DNA from: Arcicella sp.
GTDB lineage: Bacteria; Bacteroidota; Bacteroidia; Cytophagales; Spirosomataceae
NCBI GenBank assembly: GCA_025454855.1
Contig: JALONS010000013.1
Span: forward strand, 1 to 32,021
DNA: 32,021 nt
Reading direction: 5' to 3'
A model generated the notes under the pieces. That model worked only from the letters and a program-made list of their open reading frames with translations. It had not been told where the DNA came from and ran no database searches. Shown here piece by piece: positions 17,011 to 24,664 of this stretch. The translations under genes and the position numbers were made by a program. Positions within the stretch are counted from its first letter, which is position 1; every line of letters starts with the position of its first letter.

Positions 17011-17051
17011 GCATAAAACTTTCATTCATAAGTAACTAAAAAATCAATACA

Positions 17052-17329
17052 ATGAAGCAACTGCTTAAAATAAATCAAGGACAAACACTCCTTGCACTAT
17101 CCCCTACTTCTTTTACTGGTGGCTGTCATAGGTGCTACGGAAACGCCTAAAATGTTCAGTATCATTAGTGTTATCCTAATTGCCTTCGTGGGTATCATGG
17201 AGGCGATAAAAGTCAAAAGCAAATTGGATAGCTCCGCTATCCAATTTGCGAACTGCGGCAATAGCTTGGTTTGGAAGTTTTTTAATTCTTCCTATTCTTA
17301 ATACGGCTTTACAATCGCTGTTGGTGTAG
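17052..17329 (+). pseudogene. Frameshifted TraE-like (DUF4134) gene relic
   Basis: Three consecutive frames together spell a relative of the protein at 10508-10789. The first is MKQLLKINQGQTLLALS from the ATG at 17052. After an extra base near 17103 comes LLLLVAVIGATETPKMFSII, continuing to VKSKLDSSAI. A second shift near 17250 gives AIAWFGSFLILPILNTALQ, ending at a TAG at 17327. The intact paralogue reads MKQLVKNTQGQRFLALS, PKMFSIIRVILIAF and MTWFGSFLILLMGNTLMQ at the same places. Both shifts are +1, so the gene is broken unless the assembly is wrong at two sites. An inverted repeat follows immediately. Confidence 0.85.
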
Positions 17330-17338
17330 TAAATACTA

Positions 17339-17382
17339 TTTACATAAAAGGAGTTTTGTATTATATACTCCTTTTATGTAAA
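17339..17382. repeat. Perfect 16-bp inverted repeat containing iteron cores
   Basis: The arms tttacataaaaggagt and actccttttatgtaaa flank a 12-nt loop. Each arm holds AAAGGAGT, the first half of the iteron. It sits between the end of the plus-strand operon and the origin, so it may act both as a terminator and as a Rep-binding inverted iteron. Confidence 0.7.
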
Positions 17383-17440
17383 CAATTGATTATCAGATAT
17401 TTACATAAAAATAAAATAAAATTTTATAAAAAATGTTGGA

Positions 17441-17763
17441 TTAAAGGAGTTTTTCCCCACTTGAAAGTTTTTTATTTTAAATCAAATATCATATAAAGGT
17501 ACTATTTAGGTTAAAATGCTATTTTGTGGTGAAAATTAGCAATAAACAGCTTAAACACTATTATTTTTAGTAATGTAATTTTCATTGATATTTAATGTAT
17601 TTATTTCAAAATATTTGATTGATTTAGGGAGGTTATAACTTATTGATTATTAATATGTTACAACTTGTTAAAGGAGTTTTTCCCCACTCTTAAAGGAGTT
17701 TTTCCCTGTTTCACTATCTTGTTAAAGGAGTTTTTCCCCACTCTTAAAGGAGTTTTTCCCCAC
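17441..17763 (+). repeat. Iteron array (five direct repeats of ttaaaggagtttttccccac)
   Basis: Copies begin at 17441, 17668, 17690, 17722 and 17744. Four are identical over 20 bp and the one at 17690 ends in ccctgt. Neighbours within the cluster are 22 bp apart start-to-start (17668-17690 and 17722-17744), two helical turns, so Rep molecules would bind the same face of DNA. Such iterons directly upstream of a Rep_3 gene define the replication origin and control copy number. Confidence 0.9.
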
Positions 17764-18041
17764 TTTAACCGTAAATAAATATACATAATTTTCAGCTTTA
17801 TTATGATTCCAGCATATTGTCAATTACATGAAAAATTCTCTCATTGAAATAACACATAACTATTTTTAATTGGATACGTTTGATTTATAATATTCAATCT
17901 GATAACATTATATTTTATACTTAATTTTCTTATTATCAGGTGCTTATATAAATTTAAAAAACTTTCAGATTCGTCTATTTTTTGATAATGTATAATATTA
18001 ATAGCTCTTTAAAGCATATACATTCGGCAACTATGCTTTCG

Positions 18042-18112
18042 TATAAAAGGAGTTATTTCCCACATTTTTTTCTACAAAAGGAGATTGTTACTAAAAACTC
18101 CTTTTATTTTTG
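18042..18112 (+). promoter_or_regulatory. rep promoter with degenerate and inverted iterons
   Basis: A degenerate iteron, tataaaaggagttatttccc, begins at 18042. An inverted pair, aaaaggag (18076-18083) and ctcctttt (18098-18105), follows. A TATTTTTG box at 18105-18112 matches the Bacteroidota -7 consensus TAnnTTTG, with ttg at 18085-18087 about 17 nt upstream. Inverted iterons overlapping the promoter are how Rep_3 initiators usually repress their own gene as dimers. Confidence 0.55.
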
Positions 18113-18136
18113 TGATTTATTCCTAATCTTTACATT

Positions 18137-19111
18137 ATGAAATCCGACTTTCCTAATGACCGAATTGTGCATTTTACGAAAAGGTCAAATAATTATCAGC
18201 CCAATGTAATTACACATTCAAAGCAAACATTTTCTGCTCAGGAAAAGCGTTTATTCTCGTATATCGTAAATCAAATTAATCATCAGGATATTTACTATGA
18301 GGGGCAAAATTTAGTCTTTGTACTTCCAATAATTGAAGTAAGTAAATCCATTGGCTATAAAGACCTTAAAAAAGTATGCGAGACCATAATGGATAAAAAA
18401 ATCTTTATTAAAAATGATAAAAATGAATTTGATGCTATTCTTCCCTTCCCTCGAATTAAGTATAATTTAGATAACTGCGGCAATATTGAAATAACCATGT
18501 TTTCAGATATTGTACCACAGTTTATAAAGTTAGGAAAAGAATATACAAGGTACAATCTCGAAATTATGCTCTCTCTGAGTTCAAAATACTCTCAAAGAAT
18601 ATTTGAGATTTTAAGACTCAATCACGGTAGAAAAGTATATGATTTTGAAGTAGATATTAATGATTTCAAGGAAATGATTAATGCTACTTTGTATAAAAAT
18701 TATAAAGATTTCAGAGTAAACGTTTTAGAGGTTGCACAAAAAGAGCTTTTTGATAAAGCTGGTATTAGCTTTGAATATTCCACAAATGGTAAACAAAGAA
18801 ATATTGATATTATTAATTTCAAAATTATCACGTGGAAAGAACTCGCAACTGACGATGTTAGCCAAGAATTGGCTAATTATAGGGTCGCTACGGCTTTAAC
18901 TCAGTACAATGGTGTACGTTCTATACTTGAAGAAAAATACACCTTCAAAAAGGATAAAATTGAATACATTGTCAACAATCAAGAACTTAGAGAAAAATTT
19001 GTTTCTGTTAATGCTCTGATTGAAACTGGGTTGGTTGAAATTGTAAAGAATCGCACAAGCTACATGGCTGCCTGTTTAGGGCTAATATCTCCCAAAGCTT
19101 CAAAAAAATAA
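18137..19111 (+). CDS. repB: Replication initiator, Rep_3/RepB family
   Basis: This 324-residue protein shows two winged-helix domains as in RepE/Pi-type initiators. The first spans about residues 20-130 (ITHSKQTFSAQEKRLFSYIV, IEVSKSIGYKDLKKVCETI, then FPRIKY). The second is about 140-240, with YNLEIMLSLSSKYSQRIFEI and NHGRKVYDFEVDINDFKEMI. The SxYSxRIFEILR pattern is the family's best conserved segment. The protein would bind the iterons as a monomer to open the origin and repress its promoter as a dimer. The C-terminal 60 residues (FKKDKIEYIVNNQELREKF and onward) are an extra helical tail. Length is normal. It is followed directly by the partition locus. Confidence 0.93.
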   Translation: MKSDFPNDRIVHFTKRSNNYQPNVITHSKQTFSAQEKRLFSYIVNQINHQDIYYEGQNLVFVLPIIEVSKSIGYKDLKKVCETIMDKKIFIKNDKNEFDAILPFPRIKYNLDNCGNIEITMFSDIVPQFIKLGKEYTRYNLEIMLSLSSKYSQRIFEILRLNHGRKVYDFEVDINDFKEMINATLYKNYKDFRVNVLEVAQKELFDKAGISFEYSTNGKQRNIDIINFKIITWKELATDDVSQELANYRVATALTQYNGVRSILEEKYTFKKDKIEYIVNNQELREKFVSVNALIETGLVEIVKNRTSYMAACLGLISPKASKK

Positions 19112-19114
19112 CAC

Positions 19115-19200
19115 TTTTTGTATTCATTTATTTGTATAAATACATGAATACAAAAAATATACAAATACAATACATTAAATATTCATGTATTTAATGTATT
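19115..19200. promoter_or_regulatory. Inverted repeats upstream of parA: candidate centromere and operator
   Basis: The first repeat pairs tttttgtattca (19115-19126) with tgaatacaaaaa (19145-19156). The second pairs aatacattaaata (19169-19181) with tatttaatgtatt (19188-19200). Variants of tgtatt/aataca recur throughout, including tttttgtattca again at 19199-19210. In type Ib partition systems the small ribbon-helix-helix protein binds such repeats upstream of parA, which serve as both centromere and operator. Confidence 0.65.
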
Positions 19201-19231
19201 TTTGTATTCACATATTTTAAAATATACCAAT

Positions 19232-19987
19232 ATGGCAATAGTAATTGCAATAACAAATAATAAGGGGGGGGTTGGTAAAACAACTACAACTTTGAATATA
19301 GGGGGAGCTTTGTCAATGCTTGGCAAAAAAGTATTACTGATAGACTTAGACACACAAGCAAATTTAAGTAGCTGTTTTGGACTAAGTACAAATCAAGAAA
19401 GTCATGTTGGTAATTTCATTTTGAAGGAGATAGAATTTAAGGACGTAATGATAAAGGGCGACGAAATGGATTTAATACCATCATCAAAATTTTTGATAGA
19501 GTCGGAGGAAAAAATAGCTTCAAAAACTCGAAGAGAAGATATGTTAAAAGTCAGACTTAATAGTATAAAAGAGCAATATGACTATGTACTAATAGACTGT
19601 CCTCCAAACTTAGGGCTTTTAACAATAAATGCTGTTTTTGCATCCAATTATTACATTGCTCCTATTGAAGCTGGGACATTTAGTTATTTGGGAATAGGAG
19701 AGTTAATAAATAAAATGAATGAGTTGAATGAGTATGGGGCTGGGATTAAATTGTTGGGAATTATGATTATCAAGTATCATGAAAAAATGAGAGATACAAT
19801 GAAAAAAACCATAATAACCTCAATAAAGAATAGTTTAGGATTAAATGTTTTCAATAATTATGTAAGAGTTGATGGAAACCTTGATAAGTCTCAATTAAAG
19901 AGAATGAGTATTTTTAAATATTCTCCAAATTCAAATGCTGCAATAGATTACCTTGGAATCACAAATGAAATATTAGGAAAATTATGA
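19232..19987 (+). CDS. parA: ParA partition ATPase
   Basis: This 251-residue protein has a KGGVGKTT Walker A motif at residues 11-18, LLIDLDTQAN (Walker A') and YVLIDCPPNLGLLT (Walker B). The ATG at 19232 is preferred over an in-frame TTG 30 bases upstream because the beta-strand MAIVIAITNNKGG then starts normally. There is no N-terminal helix-turn-helix, so this is the short type Ib form. It would pattern the nucleoid and pull apart plasmid copies tethered by its partner, whose gene overlaps its stop by 4 bp (ATGA). Confidence 0.95.
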   Translation: MAIVIAITNNKGGVGKTTTTLNIGGALSMLGKKVLLIDLDTQANLSSCFGLSTNQESHVGNFILKEIEFKDVMIKGDEMDLIPSSKFLIESEEKIASKTRREDMLKVRLNSIKEQYDYVLIDCPPNLGLLTINAVFASNYYIAPIEAGTFSYLGIGELINKMNELNEYGAGIKLLGIMIIKYHEKMRDTMKKTIITSIKNSLGLNVFNNYVRVDGNLDKSQLKRMSIFKYSPNSNAAIDYLGITNEILGKL

Positions 19988-20253
19988 ACAGAGACGAAAT
20001 ATTAGATAGCTTGGGAAAGCTCCCCCAAATATCAGAAAAGGGGGTTATCACATCAGAAAAAAGTTATACTTATCGTAAAGAAGGAGTTAAAGAGCCTTTA
20101 AATTTACGAGTAAGAGGGGATATAAAAGACAAATTAGAAAGGCAATCCTTTCATTCAGGGTATTCAATGAATGAAATTGCAGAGGCTATTTTACAAAAAT
20201 ATTATGAAGGGAAAGACTATGAACCAATACAAAAAAGGGTTTTAGAAATATAA
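19984..20253 (+). CDS. Small ParB-like centromere-binding protein (ribbon-helix-helix type)
   Basis: This 89-residue protein has a flexible N-terminus (1-36) followed by LNLRVRGDIKDKLERQSFHS and YSMNEIAEAILQKYYEGKDY. A beta strand with two helices, as in ParG, Omega and CopG-like proteins, is the natural reading. The unstructured N-terminus would stimulate the ParA ATPase, as known for ParG. The 4-bp overlap with parA supports a two-gene partition operon. The target is probably the repeats at 19115-19200. Assignment is by fold pattern and context. Confidence 0.78.
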   Translation: MNRDEILDSLGKLPQISEKGVITSEKSYTYRKEGVKEPLNLRVRGDIKDKLERQSFHSGYSMNEIAEAILQKYYEGKDYEPIQKRVLEI

Positions 20254-20278
20254 AGAAAAATTATAATGTACCTTATAA

Positions 20279-20310
20279 AATAGAAAAGCTACGCCAGTAG
20301 CTTTTCTATT
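20279..20310. terminator. Bidirectional terminator between parAB and the convergent nuclease gene
   Basis: A perfect 14-bp stem, aatagaaaagctac/gtagcttttctatt, has a GCCA loop and A/T-rich ends on both sides. It lies 25 nt after the partition operon and overlaps the last codons of the convergent gene at 20289-20927, so it can serve both transcripts. Confidence 0.88.
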
Positions 20311-20927
20311 TGCACATTCAGGTTCTTCAAAATCTTGAAAATGTCAAATACTTCATCATTCACACAAGAGTAATCATCGCTGATGGCGTAGCTCTTTCCT
20401 GATAAAACCATAAAATACCAGTTTCGACCAATCACGTAACAACCATAAATAGGAAACTTATCATCATTCAGCTTTTGGGCTGCCAACATTGAAATAAGTG
20501 CCTGTCCTCGGGGGTCTCCGTTGGGGTCTGTTCCTTTTTTGTACTCATTCAAACAGAAATAAGGCTTTTTGGGGCTTCGGAAACCAGATGCTATCAATCC
20601 ATCCACTCGACCATTGAGAAGATAACCCTCTATTTCTACGGACAAATCCCGTTCTAAAAAGTAAGAATAACGCTCAGTCGGTTTGGATGAAAACATAATC
20701 AGAGGACTGATAAACTTATTTTCTAACTCTACTTCGTTCCAATCATCGCCCCCAATGATAAAGTGGGCTTGAAGACTTTTGATGTATTGGGTTTCATAAT
20801 GGCTTATTTCGGGAGAATAGGACAAGAGTTCATCCAAGAGCGTAGTTTGAAATACTTGTTTGAGTCCAAATACTTCATCTATTCGCTCCAAGGTCCAATC
20901 TCTAAAATTGCTTTGTTTCAGTTCCAT
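20289..20927 (-). CDS. PD-(D/E)XK-like nuclease domain protein
   Basis: This 212-residue protein contains GRVDGLIAS at about 106-114 and YFCLNEYKKGTDPNGDP at about 122-138. The Asp followed by E-x-K (D109, E128, K130) fits the PD-(D/E)XK nuclease core, with PRGQALISMLAAQ as the helix that usually follows. N-terminal residues 1-90 are helical (SNFRDWTLERIDEVFGLKQV). Similar stand-alone proteins are common in Bacteroidota accessory DNA, and no restriction or methylase partner is nearby. A role in restriction or defence is possible but unproven. Its stop lies inside the shared terminator. Confidence 0.72.
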   Translation of the reverse strand: MELKQSNFRDWTLERIDEVFGLKQVFQTTLLDELLSYSPEISHYETQYIKSLQAHFIIGGDDWNEVELENKFISPLIMFSSKPTERYSYFLERDLSVEIEGYLLNGRVDGLIASGFRSPKKPYFCLNEYKKGTDPNGDPRGQALISMLAAQKLNDDKFPIYGCYVIGRNWYFMVLSGKSYAISDDYSCVNDEVFDIFKILKNLNVQIEKLLA

Positions 20928-21587
20928 ACTTTTATTGCTACCCTTTTTTATGGGTTTAGGCAGTTTAAAGGGCTTTTTTTGCTTAATTAATGAAAATCCT
21001 AACGCCTTTCATAGAATATTCATCTACTGAATAATATTCAAATGAACGATTCTCAGCGTGTTCACAAACGCAATAGGTTGTCCCATAAACATTTTCCTCC
21101 AAATTACTAATTCATTGATTATCAAGTATTTATCTTTTTAAAAATTAAAATCCGCTGGAAGGTGAATTAAGGTAAACATCTGTATATCAGTTTATTACGA
21201 TACTTTCGTGGAACAATATCCTATTTTGTGCAACAACATTTATATAACTATATGTTTTGTATAGTTATCAGTGAATGGCATTTCGTGGAACACATGATTA
21301 TGGATTTACACTTATGTCATTTTGTCAGTTAACATCATTTTACCACTCCATATTTTATAGTTGACGTTCTTAATTAACGAGCGTAAATAATTTATTCTCT
21401 ACCAAATATCGCAACATTTTTAATTAAACGATTCTCAGGGCGTTCATTTTCTTGAAATTTCCTTCAAAATCGTGGTCAATTCCATTGAAATGGGGTTTTT
21501 AGTCCAAATTTTGACAATTTAAAAATAGGCTCTCATTTTCAAATATTAATTAACAAAAGGGGAAATGAAAGAATTTAGCCTCTCTTT
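20928..21587. other. 660-bp non-coding region with possible recombination site
   Basis: No convincing gene was found. The central part has the sequence ataactata-N7-tatagttat (21244-21268), flanked by two copies of tttcgtggaaca at 21204-21215 and 21281-21292. A further direct repeat, aacgattctcag, occurs at 21045-21056 and 21427-21438, each followed by a gttca-containing stretch. The region lies one small gene away from the tyrosine recombinase. Confidence 0.5.
21244..21268. repeat. Crossover-like inverted repeat (9-7-9)
   Basis: Perfect arms ataactata and tatagttat surround a 7-bp spacer, tgttttg. This is the geometry of a tyrosine-recombinase core site, where each arm binds one monomer and strands exchange across the spacer. 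It lies about 860 bp from the recombinase gene at 22129. Function is inferred from layout alone. Confidence 0.45.
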
Positions 21588-21803
21588 TCAAAGTTCGGTA
21601 TCAAATCGGTTCTGATTCATCCCATTTAATAATTTCCGCAAAGGCTTATCGGCATCGTAAAATATTCGTCTCATTTCGTTCCAATGCTCTTTCTCTTCCA
21701 TCGTAGCACAATCACGTAGCCACTCCGCATCATCGTAGATTTGAGCAATCAACTTTTTTAATTCTTCTATTTTCTTACCGTATGTGAGTGTTTCTGTTTC
21801 CAT
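21588..21803 (-). CDS. Small helical hypothetical protein
   Basis: This 71-residue protein is charged and almost wholly helical (KKIEELKKLIAQIYDDAEWL, then MEEKEHWNEMRRIFYDADKP). It has no membrane segment or signal and resembles small cytoplasmic helical-bundle proteins seen in plasmids. It starts at the ATG at 21803, preceded by an A-rich stretch. No family was recognised. The region 21804-22128 between it and the divergent recombinase holds both promoters and nothing else that I could identify. Confidence 0.5.
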   Translation of the reverse strand: METETLTYGKKIEELKKLIAQIYDDAEWLRDCATMEEKEHWNEMRRIFYDADKPLRKLLNGMNQNRFDTEL

Positions 21804-22128
21804 TTTTTTCTATATACGCCAGGGGGGCGAATGTTAAGGGATAATGGTCTGATTCATAAGCACTTATTTGCTATCTCATGTAAAGAAAATTTCAAAAATC
21901 AGGAATACCTGATTTTAAAATGAACCACAATAAAGGGTCGTCAAATATCCTACAAGTTTAGGCAATTTGTAGGAATTAACAAACAATGACCTCAAAGAAT
22001 ATAAAAAATATGGGTTGGCTGTTTCAAATTTGAGGTAATTTAGAAATTTGTGGTAAAGGTATATTACTTTTGATAATTCTCAATTATCAAGACTTAAAAC
22101 CGATTAAAAACACCCCTAATTTCACCCA

Positions 22129-23100
22129 ATGGAAACGACCCATACCCTCCAAATCGTCCCCATTCCTTCCCCACAATCGCTCGGGTTTTCCGTGGATTTA
22201 AACGAAAAAATGAACGAGTACGGGCGAGTGGGTTTACAAGGAGCGGTCAATACCCAAAGAGCCTATCAAGCGGATTTGAGAGATTTTAACGCATGGTGTG
22301 AAACCAATGGGCAAATTTCTTTTCCCGTTTCGCCCGAAACCTTGGCGGCTTACGTGTCGCATTTGGCGGATGCTTGCAAGTGGGCGACCATCAACCGCAA
22401 GTTGGCGGCTATTTCAAAATTGCACCAATTGAATGATATGGAAACGCCTACGCAAAATCGACTATTTAGGGTGGTGATGGAAGGGATTAAACGAACTAAA
22501 GGCATTCGCCAAAAACAAGCTCCTGCCTTTAAAATCAATGAATTAAAAAACATCTTTCGAGAACTCAATGCGGAGAGTAACGGAAAACTTCGGGATAAAG
22601 CCCTTTTGCTTTTAGGATTTACGGGAGCGTTTAGAAGGTCTGAATTAGTGGCGTTAAACGTGGATGATTTGACCTTTACGGACGAAGGGTTAATTGTTTC
22701 TTTGGCAAAAAGTAAGACCAATCAGTACGGAGATTATGAAGAAAAAGCCATTTTTTACAGTCCTGAAGCTGTTTTATGTCCGATTAGAACCCTGCAAGCG
22801 TGGATTGGTCGATTAGAAAAAGATAGTACGCCTTTGTTTGTCAGAGTCAGAAAAGGAGATAAAATCACGACCAATCGCCTCACCGATAACACAGTAAATA
22901 ACTTAGTAAAAACGTATTTTGGCATCAATTACTCGGCTCACTCGCTCAGGGCTTCTTTTATTACGATTGCTAAAATCAATGGGGCGGATGATTCCGAAAT
23001 TATGCGACAATCCAAACACAAAACGTCCGCTATGATTCAGCGTTATACTCGCATTGAGGATATTAAAAAGCATAATGCAGCCATGAAATTAGGGCTGTGA
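22129..23100 (+). CDS. Tyrosine recombinase/integrase
   Basis: This 323-residue protein has an N-terminal SAM-like core-binding domain at about 35-125 (NTQRAYQADLRDFNAWCETN) and a catalytic domain from about 135. Catalytic residues can be read as R169 (GAFRRSEL), K196 (AKSKTNQYG), H271 and R274 (HSLRASF), H297 (SKHKTSAM) and nucleophile Y306 (IQRYTR), so it should be active. Length and layout resemble phage and plasmid integrases rather than chromosomal XerC/D. Likely roles are plasmid dimer resolution or cargo integration. Its codons are more GC-rich than those of its neighbours (for example gtgggcgaccatcaaccgca near 22380), suggesting separate acquisition. A crossover-like repeat at 21244-21268 is a possible substrate. 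Confidence 0.93.
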   Translation: METTHTLQIVPIPSPQSLGFSVDLNEKMNEYGRVGLQGAVNTQRAYQADLRDFNAWCETNGQISFPVSPETLAAYVSHLADACKWATINRKLAAISKLHQLNDMETPTQNRLFRVVMEGIKRTKGIRQKQAPAFKINELKNIFRELNAESNGKLRDKALLLLGFTGAFRRSELVALNVDDLTFTDEGLIVSLAKSKTNQYGDYEEKAIFYSPEAVLCPIRTLQAWIGRLEKDSTPLFVRVRKGDKITTNRLTDNTVNNLVKTYFGINYSAHSLRASFITIAKINGADDSEIMRQSKHKTSAMIQRYTRIEDIKKHNAAMKLGL

Positions 23101-23158
23101 GTTATCCACAGGTGGTGCTGTTGGGCTGGAATATATTACTAAGAATTTATCACTTTAA

Positions 23159-24592
23159 TCATACTATACTTTCTAAGTCAAGTCTATTACTTTCATGTTG
23201 AAGATACGATAAATCTAAATTCAAAGGTCTATATTCGTCAATTTGCATACTAAATAGTTGTCTGTAACTGTTGGTATCCGAATTATTTTTCTTGGCAAAT
23301 CTTAAAATATTTTTCAAGGTTTCTTTCTTTTCTTTCACAATTTGTACAATTAAGTCCCACGTATAAATGTCTATAATGAAAACATTTTCTGGTGGAATAT
23401 ACATTTCATCAGGTTCATCGTTGTAGTATTTTTTTCCAATAGGATATAATTCTGAAAAATCACTCCAAAATAATTCTTTGTACGTTATTATAATTCCATA
23501 ATTCTCTTCGTTGGGTGATAGTTGCTTCGATACAACTCTCATTTGTTCAAAATATGCCTTGAAGATAGAAGTACGAAATGAACTAAAAAGAAGTTCATCC
23601 GTTGGATTAACAGAAGGGTATGCTTGAAGTTCCGATGCTTTTACTTCTATAAATATATTGTCACTCGGTAAGAAAAAATCTACCAGTTTAGAATTTATCA
23701 GGTTTTTTTTTAAATCATTCTCTGTTTTAAAATCAACTCCCATTTCTACCAATCCCAATGCCACGTATTTTTCTAATCTATTGCCAAACTCCGTTGTAAA
23801 TTTTTCATCCGTAGATTTAAGAAAATCGTAGAGGTAATAATTTATTGTATGGTTAAAAATTGAAGGGTGAACCAATCTAATATTATTCTCGAATAACTGG
23901 AAAGGGTACATGGTAAAAAATGACATCTCCATCGTTTGTAAACTTTCCTTTTTTACCTTATGCCTAAAACTATCAACACTACTTACTACATTAGTTGGAT
24001 TTAAGGTAAGTAAGTGGATAAAACTTATGATTTTTTCTTTCCCCATGAGTTGATTCGCCACTTCAAAAAGGTCGCCATGAAATTTTCCATCAAAATATAA
24101 GAAAGGCTTTTTAAACTGTTCGATGTTTATATAAAGCCAAAATATCTTGGCTATCAATAAAAAATCTACGATAGAAAGTCCAGTCTTTTCTTTGAAGGAG
24201 TTTTCGACATTATATTTTCCCGTGAGTACAGAAAACAATTTTAATTGTGTTGTAAATAGGTCTGTATAAACCAATTTTTGTAGATACAATTGTTGGGTAT
24301 GTATAATTTGAAATGCTCTTTTCCACTGACCTTTTTTTATAAAATCTGAGATGTGTTCTTGATTAAAATTGGCAATACAGTTAAGAATTTTTTGATATTT
24401 TATTGATGTCAAAGGCTTACTCGGATATTTTCCCCCTCCGTAGATAAAAGTCCATTTCATCAATAAGAAAATAGACCAAATAGGGTATATTTCTTCTTTT
24501 TTCTTATCGAGTAATTCATATGAGAATCTTAACAAATCATCTTTTTTGTGTTCTGCAATCCTATTTCTTATGTAATTAAAATTTTGTGTCAT
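23159..24592 (-). CDS. Large protein with C-terminal PD-(D/E)XK nuclease domain, possible defence protein
   Basis: This 477-residue protein has an all-helical, aromatic-rich N-terminal region (1-260) without a recognised domain. The nuclease core follows: EFGNRLEKYVALGL (E268 or E274), VDFFLPS (D305) and FIEVKASE (E316, K318), the E...D...ExK order of PD-(D/E)XK enzymes. After it come FEQMRVVSKQLSPNEENYGI and YGIIITYKELFWSDF, typical of the later strands of this fold. Single-gene proteins with a long helical sensor-like N-terminus and a terminal nuclease are frequent among anti-phage systems, but no specific family was recognised. It has no close neighbour on its strand: the cytolysin-like gene upstream ends 73 nt away. 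Confidence 0.78.
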   Translation of the reverse strand: MTQNFNYIRNRIAEHKKDDLLRFSYELLDKKKEEIYPIWSIFLLMKWTFIYGGGKYPSKPLTSIKYQKILNCIANFNQEHISDFIKKGQWKRAFQIIHTQQLYLQKLVYTDLFTTQLKLFSVLTGKYNVENSFKEKTGLSIVDFLLIAKIFWLYINIEQFKKPFLYFDGKFHGDLFEVANQLMGKEKIISFIHLLTLNPTNVVSSVDSFRHKVKKESLQTMEMSFFTMYPFQLFENNIRLVHPSIFNHTINYYLYDFLKSTDEKFTTEFGNRLEKYVALGLVEMGVDFKTENDLKKNLINSKLVDFFLPSDNIFIEVKASELQAYPSVNPTDELLFSSFRTSIFKAYFEQMRVVSKQLSPNEENYGIIITYKELFWSDFSELYPIGKKYYNDEPDEMYIPPENVFIIDIYTWDLIVQIVKEKKETLKNILRFAKKNNSDTNSYRQLFSMQIDEYRPLNLDLSYLQHESNRLDLESIV

Positions 24593-24664
24593 AATTCAAA
24601 TTTACACTCGGATTGCGTACATAACAAGCCCAATTCTGTAATGAAAATGAAGTAATGGGATTAT

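Larger units (their letters stand above)
17330..18136. other. Origin of vegetative replication (oriV) region
   Basis: This roughly 800-bp stretch has no coding frame and is very AT-rich. It contains an inverted iteron pair, a lone iteron, a four-iteron cluster, a long AT-rich segment (about 17764-18030) suited to strand opening, and degenerate iterons next to the rep promoter. The layout is that of an iteron plasmid origin with rep immediately downstream. No DnaA box was assigned. Confidence 0.8.

Noticed and set aside
17441-17763. Short regular repeats that could suggest a CRISPR array
   Set aside because: The spacing is 22 or 32 bp start-to-start and one large gap occurs. There are no unique spacers of 26-40 bp and no cas genes. 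Placement before a Rep_3 gene makes them iterons.
22350-22721. 123-residue minus-strand frame inside the recombinase gene
   Set aside because: It is antisense to the catalytic and core-binding domains of a complete tyrosine recombinase.
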